A DNA stretch of 64,000 bases, from positions 31,989,151 to 32,053,150 of the forward strand of contig CAIIXF020000003.1 of assembly GCA_903813345.2 (NCBI GenBank), read 5' to 3'. Below the pieces are notes generated by a model that was not told the DNA's origin, searched no databases, and saw nothing but the letters and a program-made list of their open reading frames with translations. The stretch comes from Owenia fusiformis (taxonomy: Eukaryota; Annelida; Polychaeta; Sabellida; Oweniidae). The position numbers and the translations under genes were made by a program. This document shows positions 1 to 11,600 of the stretch, one piece after another; the first letter of the stretch is position 1, and each line of letters begins with the position of its first letter.

Positions 1-300
1 GCAATCGGTTTTAAAAGTAAATGGAAGAATGAGTTTTTCAGAAAAAGTCTAAGTGGACCAATAGTCTGTTAAATGGACCTGTTCTTTTCATCAATTTATC
101 ATCAATTTTCGACCTATTGTAATTGAGGAAAAAATTGAGAAAATTTGGAGGTATTGGAAATAAAGTCAAATTACGTTCCCATCAATAGTCTAAATATTTT
201 CATTGGAGGTTATGTAAATAAAAATTCAAAGGTAAGGAGGCTTTAACACGTAGTTCAATGTGGGGTCTAAGGTTGCCAAACTTATGGATGGGGAGAGTAA
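1..300. repeat. dispersed repeat, copy 1 (partial, runs off the window edge)
   Basis: From about position 91 to 290 this stretch matches 58556-59245 in the same orientation: the same run around 'atcaattttcgacct', then 'attgagaaaatttgg', then 'ggctttaacacgtagttcaat', and 'ctaaggttgccaaacttatgga'. The second copy is interrupted by a 480-bp TIR element that is absent here, so this copy serves as an empty site. No coding potential is evident. Confidence 0.7.
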
Positions 301-1056
301 AGAAAAAAATGATATCGTTAGGTATAGTAAAATATAAGGAATGAATGTATATGAATGTTTAAATGTTCTTTGGCACAGGCAGGATCCATAATAAATATAC
401 AAGGTAAATATATTACCAGCTTCCTAGCTACGTCCGTTGGGGTTCTTTTTTATTTGTCTTTTATTTAGTGCATGCAAAATATTATCCTAAGTTCAATTTT
501 TTACCCATAGGCCTACATCTGTTTTTATTTATCAAAATGAGAGACACCTTATTATTGGTGGCTCGCGGCATCAGGTGTAGCAGTAACAATATAATAGTAT
601 ACTTTAACCCTACAATCACCAGACACCAGTATGACCCGTTTTGCATCAATGTATTCAATTTGATGTACATTGTAACACCCTGAATGCATATCCAAGCATT
701 TCCTTCATAAAAACTGGGAAATGGAAATATCCCTCTATAGGACAAATCTTATCAAAATATAACTATTCCTTACATAACGAAACTACTATCACTAAGTGTG
801 TAGTGACCCCCGATGTGCCCTCGAATTGCTAGGTCTGATATTTGTTTTGTTGAATGTTCTATAATTGAACTTTTTTCATTGTCGTGGTCAGGCATTAGGC
901 AGACGAGACAATGGCCTCGCCAAAGTATGACATAAATATGTTTTTCAAGATAGTGTCAAAAACAATGAATTAAAGTATAGTTAGTATTATATTCCTACAA
1001 TACCTAATGAACTTATTATATACATGATGGGCCGCGTTTTGAAAGCTCATGTTATA
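301..1056. other. intergenic stretch, nothing recognised
   Basis: The DNA is AT-rich with only short overlapping reading frames on both strands. None of them resembles a protein family I know, and I see no splice-flanked exons here. Confidence 0.4.
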
Positions 1057-1982
1057 CAGTGCGTATCAAAAAAACGCAACAAATTGTTATCTCGGAAAAG
1101 CACAAAACCAGTGATAACGGCATTGATTTCATTCAATGTACCATAAAGCCATCTGTCTCCTCTTTCCAATGGTATATCATTCGTTGGTATTGGGTTATGG
1201 TTGGGCGGGTAATCATTCCTTCTGCAAAGTTGGCCAAAATTAGCTTAGGACCAAGTTATAAACATCGCGAAAGTCAGTGTACGGGGCCCGATGCAATATT
1301 GGAAGAAAACATAAAAGCAATGATAACTGCATCCTTTTCATTCAATGTACCAAAAAGCCAAATTTCTCCTTATTGCAATGGAATGTCATTCAGTCACATG
1401 GAGTCATGGATGGCCGAATAATCATTTCGCAAAGTGGGGCAAAATTCAGCTCAGACCGAAGTATAAATGTACGTATAAACATTGCAAAAGTCAGTGCATG
1501 GGATAAGGGCTATTGGAAAAAAGTGTGACAGGTGACAGACAGTAAAGTGTTTATACTCATATTCTTGCAAGAATACGTCCTATACATGTACCCCTCCAAA
1601 ATGGCTACCACTTCTGTGCACTCAAAGATGCGCTCATCTAAGACAATTCTTTCTCGAACGTTTTGCAATTTCTGGTGGAGAAACGGTTAACACTCTGCTC
1701 CTGAGATAGCTCCAAAAGAAAAAGTAATGTCAGGAGGAGTTCCATTAGCACTTAGCCCGACTGAATTTTGCAATATCTGAAACTTGGTCCAGAGCTGACT
1801 TTGACCCACTGTGCAAATGGGAGGATATCTCATCCAATCATGGCCACGTGTGAATGCAAGATATATTATTGCAAAGAAGAGGGATGTGGCTTTATGGTAT
1901 ACATTGAATGAAATTGATGTAGTCATCACTAGTTTTGTGATTTTACGAGATAACCGCTTGTTGCGTTTTTTGATACGCCCTG
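1057..1982. mobile_element. Tc1/mariner-like non-autonomous foldback element, long TIRs
   Basis: The ends are inverted copies: the left end reads CAGTGCGTATCAAAAAAACG and the reverse complement of the right end reads CAGGGCGTATCAAAAAACGC. Similarity between the arms continues inward for at least 150 bp (both arms contain 'attcaatgtaccataaagcc'-like sequence). The element is flanked by TA on both sides (1055-1056 and 1983-1984), the usual mariner/Tc1 target duplication. About 926 bp long, with no transposase. The left half contains a second, diverged copy of an internal segment near 1320. Short ORFs inside are not genes. Confidence 0.8.
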
Positions 1983-2863
1983 TATCCAATCTAATATGAA
2001 TGAATTCCTATTGTGTTTATATAATAACTCATTTGGTTTATTTTGCATGGGTGTTTTTAAGTCCTCGATATGATCGTCAGCAGGCCTTTATTAAGATGGA
2101 AATGTTTTTCCAAAAAAGGTGGGCATTCAAAGAGGGAATCAATAGAACAACGTTTCAAATGACATATTTACACAAATTAACAAACGAAATTGTCAATTCA
2201 TTTCAATTCAATTGAGGGAAGAAATCGTAAATATCTAATAATCGAAGAATATAAATTCTTTGGTCGGAGAGAAAATAAAAATATACATTTATTAACGCAT
2301 ATATAAAAAATATTACGTTGTTTTTCAGCAATTGCAATGACGAATCCTTTTCTCGAATGTTTCGCCCAATGACGTATCGAAAAGGATGTGTCTCTACATG
2401 TTAAAAAGGGGGGGGAGATAACTTTTCAATACACCCCTTCAAATAAACACCCATGGGCATATAAGCGAGAAACTCCGGTTCATGTGTATATTCATCTTGT
2501 TATGGAAATGTGTTTCGCGGTTTTATTTTCTTTATTTGAGCAGTACAGTGTTTGAATTTGTGGAATCTAGTGGATCACCCTGTATCATAGGCTGTTTAGT
2601 TTTAATTCCCACTAGAATTGGATCAATTTTAATTTTAATAGATATTAATGGTATGACCTCAAAAAGTTTAACAAATCATATGGAATGATGAAAGTTAATT
2701 TCTAGAAGAAACGAATTCAGCTGACGTAATTTCTACACGCAGGATTCCTACACGTATATCTGATGAAACCGACGGCGACTCTGATTATGTTGATCGGGTA
2801 CTTTATGACAGGTGTAAACTTTTACCCTTTTTGACAGAACTTCCGGTTTAAAATATTCTGAAA
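1983..2863. other. intergenic, upstream flank of the FIT2 gene
   Basis: No gene or clear repeat is visible. The FIT2 promoter should lie in its distal part, but no unambiguous TATA box stands out. An in-frame TGA lies two codons upstream of the FIT2 ATG, so this sequence is not an N-terminal extension. Confidence 0.4.
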
Positions 2864-3790
2864 ATGCAGCGAAAGACGTCTTCATCCGCAATAGGTGGTC
2901 CTAAAAAGCATATACCTGGACCCACAAATTTAAATAGCTTTGTTAAGTTAATGATTTTACATCTCTGTCGCAAAGTTTTGTTCATAGATACGTCGGTAAA
3001 GATTGGAGTGTATTTCGTCGGAATATTTCTGGGATCAATTATCTGTGACTTATTCCCGCTGCCAAGATCTTATTTCTCGAATAGCAAGAACTTCATAAAC
3101 GTCTTCTTTGTGAAGCTAGGATGGGGATGGACACTACTGATTCTGTCTATACATATAATCATGACCACTTTTACCATCACTTGTGGGGACTGGTCAAAAG
3201 TGAAACGACATTTAGGACGACTCGTTGTTGGAACTTTCGTGTGGTATTTCTGGACAACATTATTTGAATATATTGAGCATCAGACTGGTGTCTGTTCAGA
3301 TCGTGACTTTGACAACAAAAAGACATGTTATCGTTCAGGACATATCTGGCTTGGATTCGACATATCTGGTCATTGCTTCCTATTGGTTCACAACCTGCTG
3401 CTAATTTCTGAGGAAGTCAAAGTGCTTAAAAACTGGGATAAAATACCAGAGTTAATTGAGCAGGATGAACATGACGGAATACTTCACCTGACGGAAAAAG
3501 AACTATCGCAACTCCAAATATCATATAGGAATCTAACCCCTTTTATCCGGGTAATGATGGTTGTTTTAACCATATTCACATGGATCTGGGAACTGATGTT
3601 GGTGTCTACTACACTGTATTTTCACAACATGATACAGAAAGTGACTGCTGTTCTCATAGCTATTGTGAACTGGTTTTTGGTATACCAAGTATTATACCCA
3701 TCTAAAAACTCTTCATGGATACCACAATCACCTGGTGTAGGTGGTATACGATATCAAAAGACTTTCATGAAAAGGCAATATACAAGATAA
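2864..3790 (+). CDS. FITM2: FIT2-like (fat storage-inducing transmembrane protein) ER enzyme
   Basis: A single uninterrupted ORF of 308 aa. FIT proteins are multi-pass ER membrane proteins needed for lipid droplet budding, and act as acyl-CoA diphosphatases with a lipid-phosphatase-like site. Several hydrophobic segments are visible (about 44-62, 86-106, 117-135, 162-182, 227-250, 256-278). Two family signatures carry the expected catalytic histidines: H170 in GFDISGHCFLL and H254 in LYFHN. The ending NWFLVYQVLYP is typical of the family. The start is fixed by an in-frame TGA two codons upstream. Vertebrate FITM2 is, as I recall, split by an intron, so this copy being intronless is slightly unusual. 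It could be an ancestral intron loss or a retrocopy, but the frame is fully intact. FITM1 is an alternative name; the invertebrate genes are usually called FIT2. Confidence 0.93.
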   Translation: MQRKTSSSAIGGPKKHIPGPTNLNSFVKLMILHLCRKVLFIDTSVKIGVYFVGIFLGSIICDLFPLPRSYFSNSKNFINVFFVKLGWGWTLLILSIHIIMTTFTITCGDWSKVKRHLGRLVVGTFVWYFWTTLFEYIEHQTGVCSDRDFDNKKTCYRSGHIWLGFDISGHCFLLVHNLLLISEEVKVLKNWDKIPELIEQDEHDGILHLTEKELSQLQISYRNLTPFIRVMMVVLTIFTWIWELMLVSTTLYFHNMIQKVTAVLIAIVNWFLVYQVLYPSKNSSWIPQSPGVGGIRYQKTFMKRQYTR

Positions 3791-5477
3791 TTTTTTTAAG
3801 AATATAATAATGCTAAGTTCAGTGGTCCTCATATTGTATTACCTTCTACCTTTATTGCCATACGCTCACCATTTGATGTTTTATCATAACGCAATTTGTA
3901 ACAAAACTTAGAATTACTGAGATTTACTCTTTCATGAAATGTCATAATGATAACAAAAATGCTTATTACCTTCCTAGTGCTCTCCCTAAGAATTTTTGTG
4001 GATGATTTTGTTTTTTAGTACAACATTTAAGAATTAAATTTTAACATTTTATGCAACATTTTTCAATTTTGTAAATTTCTGCTCAACATTTTAGTTTTTG
4101 GGGATTTTGGGGAGGCATATTAAATTGAGGTGCATTTTTGTGTTTTGAAAAATATTGAGGTGCTGCGCCTCAATATTGATCTCAATGTGGGAAGAATACC
4201 GCTACTTGTGAGCAGTAATAGGCCTATACATGTTTTTATCAATAAAAAGACAATGTTTTAACCTATGTTGATTTTTAAACTAATATGTAATTGTACAATG
4301 CCTACTTATTTTTGTAGTTTGTACAGAAAAGCCTCTCTATGCCCACCTCTTTAACATGAAAAGTCTTTTCTTGATTCACATTTATTTGTATATCTTGCAT
4401 TGTCTCTCATGTTTTCACTTAAGGGAGTTTTATACTGTATTGAAGGTTTTTCACTGTATTATGTTATGAAGAGTGGTATATATTTATGTTCTATGATCAT
4501 CTTCATCCCATGCAGGGATTTCGTTTACTCCTGATAACATCTGTTGTTATGATATTCATACTTCCCTCAACCATATGTATTAACAATTGGATTATTGTTA
4601 TTGAACTGAAAAGCCAAGATGACCATGAAAATCAAGTCAATGAAATGAGGACTCTTAAAAAAATAGTCCGACATGGATTGATTAAAGAAAGAAACATTAA
4701 ATTAAATGTTCTAAATTCTTAATATAAAATTGTGACAATTTTTCGAGACTCACTCCCTAGTCATTTTGTTCCCTTCTAGTCGTTACAGTGTATATGACAG
4801 TCAATGCAGCATTAGGTTCAGGAGTTTGGGTTTGTTCTCGTTGGGCCATGCGGCCATGCAGCTCAATTATGTTGTATTTATGAACCCAGTTATTATGTTA
4901 AAGTAACCCAGCCCCAGAATAAATTGTTATTAATCCAAAATGATGCATACCAAGTTTTGTTTTGTTTATGAGATTTAAAAGACAAAGAAATATATCAATG
5001 TAAAGATCTTTCCCCCTTAGACAATTAATAAAGAATCGTAAACATCACCTGAGCATTTAATATGAATATTTTGAACCATTTTACTTAAATACAACGTGTA
5101 AAAATAGATATCCGCTTCAAAACTGAAAAACTACTGATTTCACTCATTATTGGTTATTTTAATGATGAATATTAGTACTGTAGTGTAACTCTCAAAAAGT
5201 TGGACCTGTCTAAGCACTGCAGATGGGTAATTCCATGCAAGAAATATCTTATTCGTTTCGAATTTGTGCACTTAAATATCTCGATGTAGTTACTATTCTA
5301 GTTATATTACATATATCCATCTGTAGATAATTGTATGGTATCTTTAAATCATTTAGGCAGCAAGAACTTCGAATGATAAACTCGTTATCAAAAGTTAAGC
5401 CGTGAACAAATCATTCTACGGGGTTGGCTGTCATACCACTGGTCAGTACCAAGCGAATGTAATGGCCGTTACCTCCA
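3791..5477 (+). other. 3' flank/UTR of FIT2 and intergenic DNA
   Basis: Candidate poly(A) signals AATAAA on the + strand lie at 4241-4246, 4918-4923 and 5027-5032, any of which could end the FIT2 transcript. A 78-codon ORF at 4486-4722 is open but has no family resemblance. Otherwise nothing is recognised. Confidence 0.4.
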
Positions 5478-6362
5478 AAGGATTGGGATCGATATGGCGA
5501 ACTGAATTCATTTTTTGCTTTTTAACCAATTATTGAAAACATTCTGTAATAAACACGGTCCTTTATGTAATGGTTGTTACGCGGAATATGGCATACATTC
5601 ATGGTTGTGCGGTATTTGTGATACGGGTGAATATGTCACCTGTTCGTTCAATCGATGCAATTGACAATCGCGTTCTTCTGTATCACGTTCTCGTTGGTTA
5701 GTATGTATGTCAACTGCAGGTGAATCTGTCATACACCGCAAGTGAATATGCCATATTCGTTGCGGAATATGGCATATTTTTGTATCGTGTTTACCGCGTA
5801 ACAATGGTCACCGATTGACTGTTTTAGTTAACATTGTTTTGTTTTTTGTGTGTGTAACTGTTTTTTGTTCCTTTCTACACATTCTTGAGAATGGAATGAA
5901 ACATATCTATCCCTACCTCATCGGAACAAAATGTGTTTGGGTCTCTCAATATTGTAGTTGTACAAATGAAGGTTTGGTTCATTTAATAAAAAGGATTCAA
6001 AATATTAAAACAAAACCCCCAAAAATAGATAAAAAAATTAAAGTAAACCTTTTATTTCATCAATGAGATTTTTTAAATGAGCCAAACTTTCCTTCGTATT
6101 ACAATTACAATATTGAGAGACCTAAACATGTGGTGTATATGTCATTTTGTTTCAATGAGGTTGGGATAGATGTCTCATTTCCGAATGTCTCATGGTTTGT
6201 TTTTTAAAACAATATAGTGAAATGCTATATTTTTCAAATTAAATTGTTACCGTTCAAAGGATGATCATTAAATTGACGATGTGTAAAATTTTCAGAATCT
6301 TTTATGACTGGTTTAAGAGAAACATGTGTTCAATTCTGTTCGCCATATCGATACCAATTCTT
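5478..6362. repeat. foldback (inverted-repeat) element with a nested insert
   Basis: Imperfect inverted arms: 5478-5510 (ggattgggatcgatatggcg) pairs with 6330-6362, and 5883-6000 pairs with 6062-6195. In the second pair both arms carry gagac...ctatccc..cctcat and ggtctctcaatattgta when one arm is reverse-complemented. The left arm is interrupted by the element at 5574-5804. No coding capacity. Exact ends and a target duplication were not identified. Confidence 0.6.
5574..5804. mobile_element. small TIR element (MITE) with 3-bp TGG duplication
   Basis: Perfect 11-bp terminal inverted repeats TTGTTACGCGG at 5574-5584 and its complement at 5794-5804 are flanked by TGG at 5571-5573 and 5805-5807. 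A 3-bp target duplication fits PIF/Harbinger-type MITEs, but the family is inferred only from that. The interior has repeated gaatatggcata motifs in both orientations that form short hairpins. 231 bp, no ORF of its own. Confidence 0.65.
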
Positions 6363-8381
6363 ATCGTTGAATTGTGGTACCTACATTTACAAATGATCAT
6401 ACTCCAGAGTTTCCATGTCATATAAGCCTGATCTACTTCAAATATAAAGTTCTATATTTTAGACAGAGAAATTGTGAAACTATATCTCTCATGTAAAAAG
6501 ATGATGGGCACTACACCGAATTCTCTTTAAAATAGCAGACGGTAAATGTATATTTTGATGTTTTTAATTGATTTAAATCAAGCTTGTATAACATAGGAAC
6601 TCTCCAACATTCAAATGAGTTATTCCTATATCCCATCGTGAGGAGCCCATGATCCAATTTAATATATCTTCAACCGTTAAGGTACCTTGTACGGCAACGT
6701 GAAATCTTCGTATTTTCATGGAACCTACAGATGTAGAGGTCCATGGTCGGGTTCGCCATCACCCAATTCACAAGACCGAATTCTGTATTTGTTGAATATA
6801 CAGTATCGTTGAATCGTGGCGTCCAAACATTATATGGAGGTTCTACATGTACATGTATGTCATACAAAATTGACAATGGTCGAATGCCGAATACGATGAA
6901 GGAATATTTCTCAATTGCAAGTTGCTTCTGTTTCATGAACAATACGACTATGAGGTACATGTAGCAGTAATATGAATTGAAGTGAGTGCAATACAGGTTA
7001 TATTCTGCTCCAGAAATTCTGTACTGGCACAAGACGAAGTCGAGTGCCAATACAGAATATCGAGAGCAAGATATACCCTGTATTACACTTTTACTTAGGA
7101 GATAATCCCTAGGAAATATTTTGTATTCTCTGTATTGTACTGAGATTGTCCCGTCCGTATTAATATTTTCTGTATCGCTACAGAGATGATGAATGGGGAC
7201 AATCTAGGTAGCATTACAGAATGGTACAGCCCAAGAACTAACCAATCTGAGGGCTTACTTTGCAGATCATACAATATTGCATTATATGTTAATAGATGCT
7301 GCATAGCATCTGAGATGCATGTTGGCTCATACAAAAAAGGAAATACGTTTTAATAAAATTAGTCTTTAATGTGTTTTATTGAAAAACATATTCAGTTTTT
7401 ACCAATTACACTGTTGTCGTCCTGCGATTGTAAACATACAAGCAAAATATAAATAATGTTTGCGTGCAGCATGAGCAAATTGGTGAAACATTATATTCCA
7501 ATAGAATACAGTCAACATAAATACACTACAAAAATAAAACTTGATTAGGGTGTATAAGTGTATTCTACTCAAAAATAAGAAAAAATATTGCTTCTTCTAG
7601 TCTAATTTGCATTTATACCATTTTAATCTTAGCCAAGCTGTCTATAAATATACTGCTATACATAGTTACACATCTATAAATCTTTATCTCAGATGTTAAA
7701 CATTAGGTTTAAAGTCACAATTCTTATCATTTTAGTACACATGGCAATTATTCATATATATATTCTCAGTAATATTTGTAAAATTTAGCAATAATGGCAC
7801 AGAATTGGCTGTCTAGTTGTAGTGGGAATACTGTTTCGTATGTTGTGCGTTGACAGTTCATTATATCTACATGTACTTGTATGGTAGCATCCGCGAATTC
7901 AAATGCCGCCTGATGGATTATTCTACTATTTTTTGGTCAACTCATTTAACATGTTTAAATATGAAAAATACCTGCAACCATTCCATTCATATAGTAAATG
8001 AGTTGGCCATAAAAAGTAGGCTAAACCGTTGGCCATCAGTTGAAATCGTGAATGGTACCTAAAACTTACTACTATATTCCTATTTAAATTGTTGTCAAGA
8101 ATTACCCTGACATTAATGATTATCAAATTATCTTTAAAGGAGGCAACGAGGATAGTGTAAAGAACACTGTTAAATGTAAAACATTACATGTCCCTTATGA
8201 TTCCCTTAAACGGGCCTTAAACATGATGGTAATGTAGAAAAATAGGCATTACAAGGAATACTGTGAACCACCAATGTTGAAAACTTTTACAATTTATTCT
8301 AAGTTATCCTCAATTGGTCTGTATCATTTGTTGCACCTTTAAATTTCCATATAACAATTATGAATCCTGAGTTTCATTGTC
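6363..8381. other. intergenic stretch, no supported gene
   Basis: Contains an uninterrupted 126-codon reading frame on the minus strand (6670-7050) in a slightly less AT-rich patch; it matches no family I know. The last 0.3 kb is the probable 3' region of the GDAP1-like gene: a minus-strand AATAAA (tttatt on +) is at 8293-8298. Confidence 0.35.
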
Positions 8382-8578
8382 CAGGCCCATAGCCAGAGGG
8401 GGTTGGCAGGGTTCGGGCGAACCCCCCTCCCCCGGCCAAATTTCAAAATCATGCAGTTTTTCACCATTTTGAGCACTTCTCAAGTGATTTTAGCCATATT
8501 TGGGCCAAAATTGTCAAATGTGAACCCCCCTGGAAATTTTTGAAAACTGAACCCCCGTGGCAAATCTGGACTACAGGC
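8382..8578. repeat. short dispersed element with G-run/C-run ends
   Basis: Begins near 'ggcccatagccagaggggg' and ends near 'gtggcaaatctggactac'. C- and G-rich ends surround an AT-rich core with repeated 'gaaccccc' motifs. The layout resembles the elements at 13957-14254 and 27218-27457 (G-runs, gccaaatt/ggcc words), but identity is low, so membership in one family is only suspected. Confidence 0.35.
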
Positions 8579-8665
8579 CTGTTGTCACCTTATTATACTC
8601 TACTACATAATACACCAGCTATGATTGCATGCATTTCTTATGGAAATGTCGATTGTCTGGTAAGT

Positions 8666-11600
8666 CTATTTGATGTATTTCTTGTAAAGAAAGTAGCCTA
8701 ATCCAGCAACCACTGAAGCAGCTGCAAGGCCTGCTACATAAGGCTTTAAAGCCTGTAACTTCTGCACTACATGCATCTGTATGGCGATTCTAATACATAC
8801 ATCATAAAAGTTTTTGTTTTGCTTCAATTGTTTATAATATCGATTGATGTAGATATTTGACTCAATAAACCGCTTAGAGAGTCCTATAAAGTGTAGACGC
8901 TGGAGAAGGACTGCTAAGTAGTTGTCTGCGGCTGTATATGTGTCTGAACAGAGCCAGGTACCATTCACACCAGACGCTGGAAATTAATTCATGGTTTGAG
9001 TACATTATTTTTTGGTGATTAACATATTGTATTGCACCCCCTTCCTTAATTATGCAACTGTAAGTTCACATTGGATAGTGTCTGTTTATGTTTGGATCTA
9101 AATAACACAGATTTACAATGAATTCACCAGAAATATAAAACTTTAAACATCAACATGCCAGCCAATGGGTAACATTTGCAGAAAAGTGTATACAGTATTT
9201 CTTCAATGCCTGTTTGTAATATTTTATTCACATTTGCTTTTTTACATTTTCAACGCAGTTGATTTTATTTTGGAGGGTTATCATCTCTAACAAGGATTGA
9301 GGATCAGCAAATCACATTGACCTCTTAGTTTTGATTAATAGCTTACATCAATAAAATTTAAAAAAATGGCTGTAAACAGAAAGACATTTGCAGACATATG
9401 TGAAAAAATTACATGTCCCCCTGCTAATCCATCATTTGAAATTTTTTTTTTAAAAAGTGATACCTGCTACTCCATCTTTTGAAAATGTAGTTTTTATATA
9501 TAATACAGGTAATTATACCTTCATATCTCTGTGCAAGTGTGGTTTCAATCTTGCCCATAAGTGGAGCCAATTCATTGTCAATTATCTCAGCAACAGCACG
9601 AATATCTGTCATTGTTTTCTTTCTGTCAACCCATCCATCTATTTTGGATTGATAAACATCCTTCAATTTTGGATTTTCTCTTTTTAAAACTTCTAGTCGT
9701 TCAGCATTTGTTACTAGCATGGCTTAAATAATAATTATAATGTGTTTACGAATTTTTGCTTAATTTTTCTTCCATGTCAGTGGTGTACATGTAGCTCATT
9801 GATATAGTAGTTTTCCTATGGCATCATAGGAATGGGTCAGTAAGTAACTGAGCAGTTTACAACTTTACAAAAACTTTGTTTACTTGTTTACATAAATTGT
9901 GCATTAATAAAATTTCAAGGGGTTCCTTCAATCAGAGCCTTCTAGCTCAGCTCTATCTTGGTTACAACTGTAATATGGGATATACAGTATACATGTATAT
10001 GTACTGCAAAAATCACTGAAGGTGCAACAGGTATTGCATGAACATAGAAAAAAAGTTTTATTTTAGACATTTGTTTATGATCAGAATCCATGTGCAGCGA
10101 ATATTTTATGTCAATTTAAAAATGACGGAGGTGGTGTTTTGATCACATGGTATCACATTAGCAAATGAGAATCCTGGAATTTCAGCCACACAATAAATCT
10201 CATACTTACTCATGGCACGCTGTCTCATTAGATTTGGGAACACCATGCCATCAGTCAGTTCAGGATTGAGGATACATCCATATGTAATAAGATCAACACG
10301 CAGAGGGTTGAACAAGGCCATAAATTCATCAACCTGTTGTCTCTCTTTTGATCCCTGAGCAGGAATGAGCTTTGGCCCTAAAACACACATTTGACACCAT
10401 TTAATAACGAGGCATTAACATGACAAAATATCACCATCTTGTTGCTCACAATATTATGAGTTCAATCTTAGTCAGATTTGAATTTCTTAGAACTTGTAGA
10501 TGATTTTGAAAAAACAAATTGGCAAGCAAGTTGAAAAAGACCTTTTTTGCCCTGAGGTCATTGAAGGTGGAATCTCAAATCTCAAGTCAGATTTGAACTT
10601 CTGAGAACTTGTAGATGATGGTTGAAAAAAATTGGTCAATTTGAAGCAAGATAAAAAATGACCTTTTTGACCTTGAGAATGTCATTGAAGGTCAAATCTT
10701 TAGTCAGATTTGAACTGTTGAGAACTTGTAGATGATTTTGAAAAGAAGATTGGTCAATTTGAAACAAGTTGAAAAATACCTTTTGACCTTTTTTGAAGGT
10801 CAAATCTCAAATCTAAAAAAAACCGAGACCATAACAATGTAGTAGGCCTATTCAATGTAATGAATGTAGAAATTAGTCACACTTACTTAAGTAGCCAAAT
10901 ACGAACCTATGAACGCTACAACAATATGCTGATATGTCACCACTTTTTGATGGTGAAATAAAAATCAATGTTCAGAATATACAGAATCAATTTCCTATAT
11001 TCTTTGCTCCTCAAATGTCATTGAGGACCTAATTGAATAATTAATATACAATTATCATTTTATTTTCATTTCAAGATTTTAAAAGAAATGGTATTTACTA
11101 TGCAAGTAATATATTCCATGGTAGTAAAGTATACCAAACTACCTCACCTATTTACATGACTTGCCTATTTTTTAGTTTCTGACTACACTAAAAGACATCC
11201 AAAGATACAGAATGTAATACATGAATGCAGAATATTGTACATAATATACAGGGTGTCCAAGAAGTAACGTCAATGACCCTGACATTTTGTCATTTATGCT
11301 TCAAATGACATGAAACTTGGTCAGAATGTTCCTTGTACATTTATACATATAAATACGAAGTATGGAGTGACTGGCATTTGATTGGCAGATTTTATGGTTG
11401 CCATAGTAACATAATCGCATGAACCCCGGGGCAGTTCAGAATATACCTGGTAAATATTATGTAAATCAGGTTATTATAAGGTAGAACCTTTGGCAAAAAT
11501 GAAATGCAATGTCTTGGGACTTTTTCAAATCTTAATGGTTTTATTGTTTATTGGGAGTTACCATGGTAACACTTCTTTGGAGTGCTTTATGACATCATGA

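Noticed and set aside
4486-4722. 78-codon ORF downstream of FIT2 preceded by a CAG
   Set aside because: No domain, and probably part of the FIT2 3' UTR; the CAG is not linked to any donor exon in phase.
6670-7050. 126-codon minus-strand ORF in an intergenic patch
   Set aside because: Open and not low-complexity, but it has no family resemblance, no splice context and no neighbouring exons. Long chance frames are expected in 64 kb.
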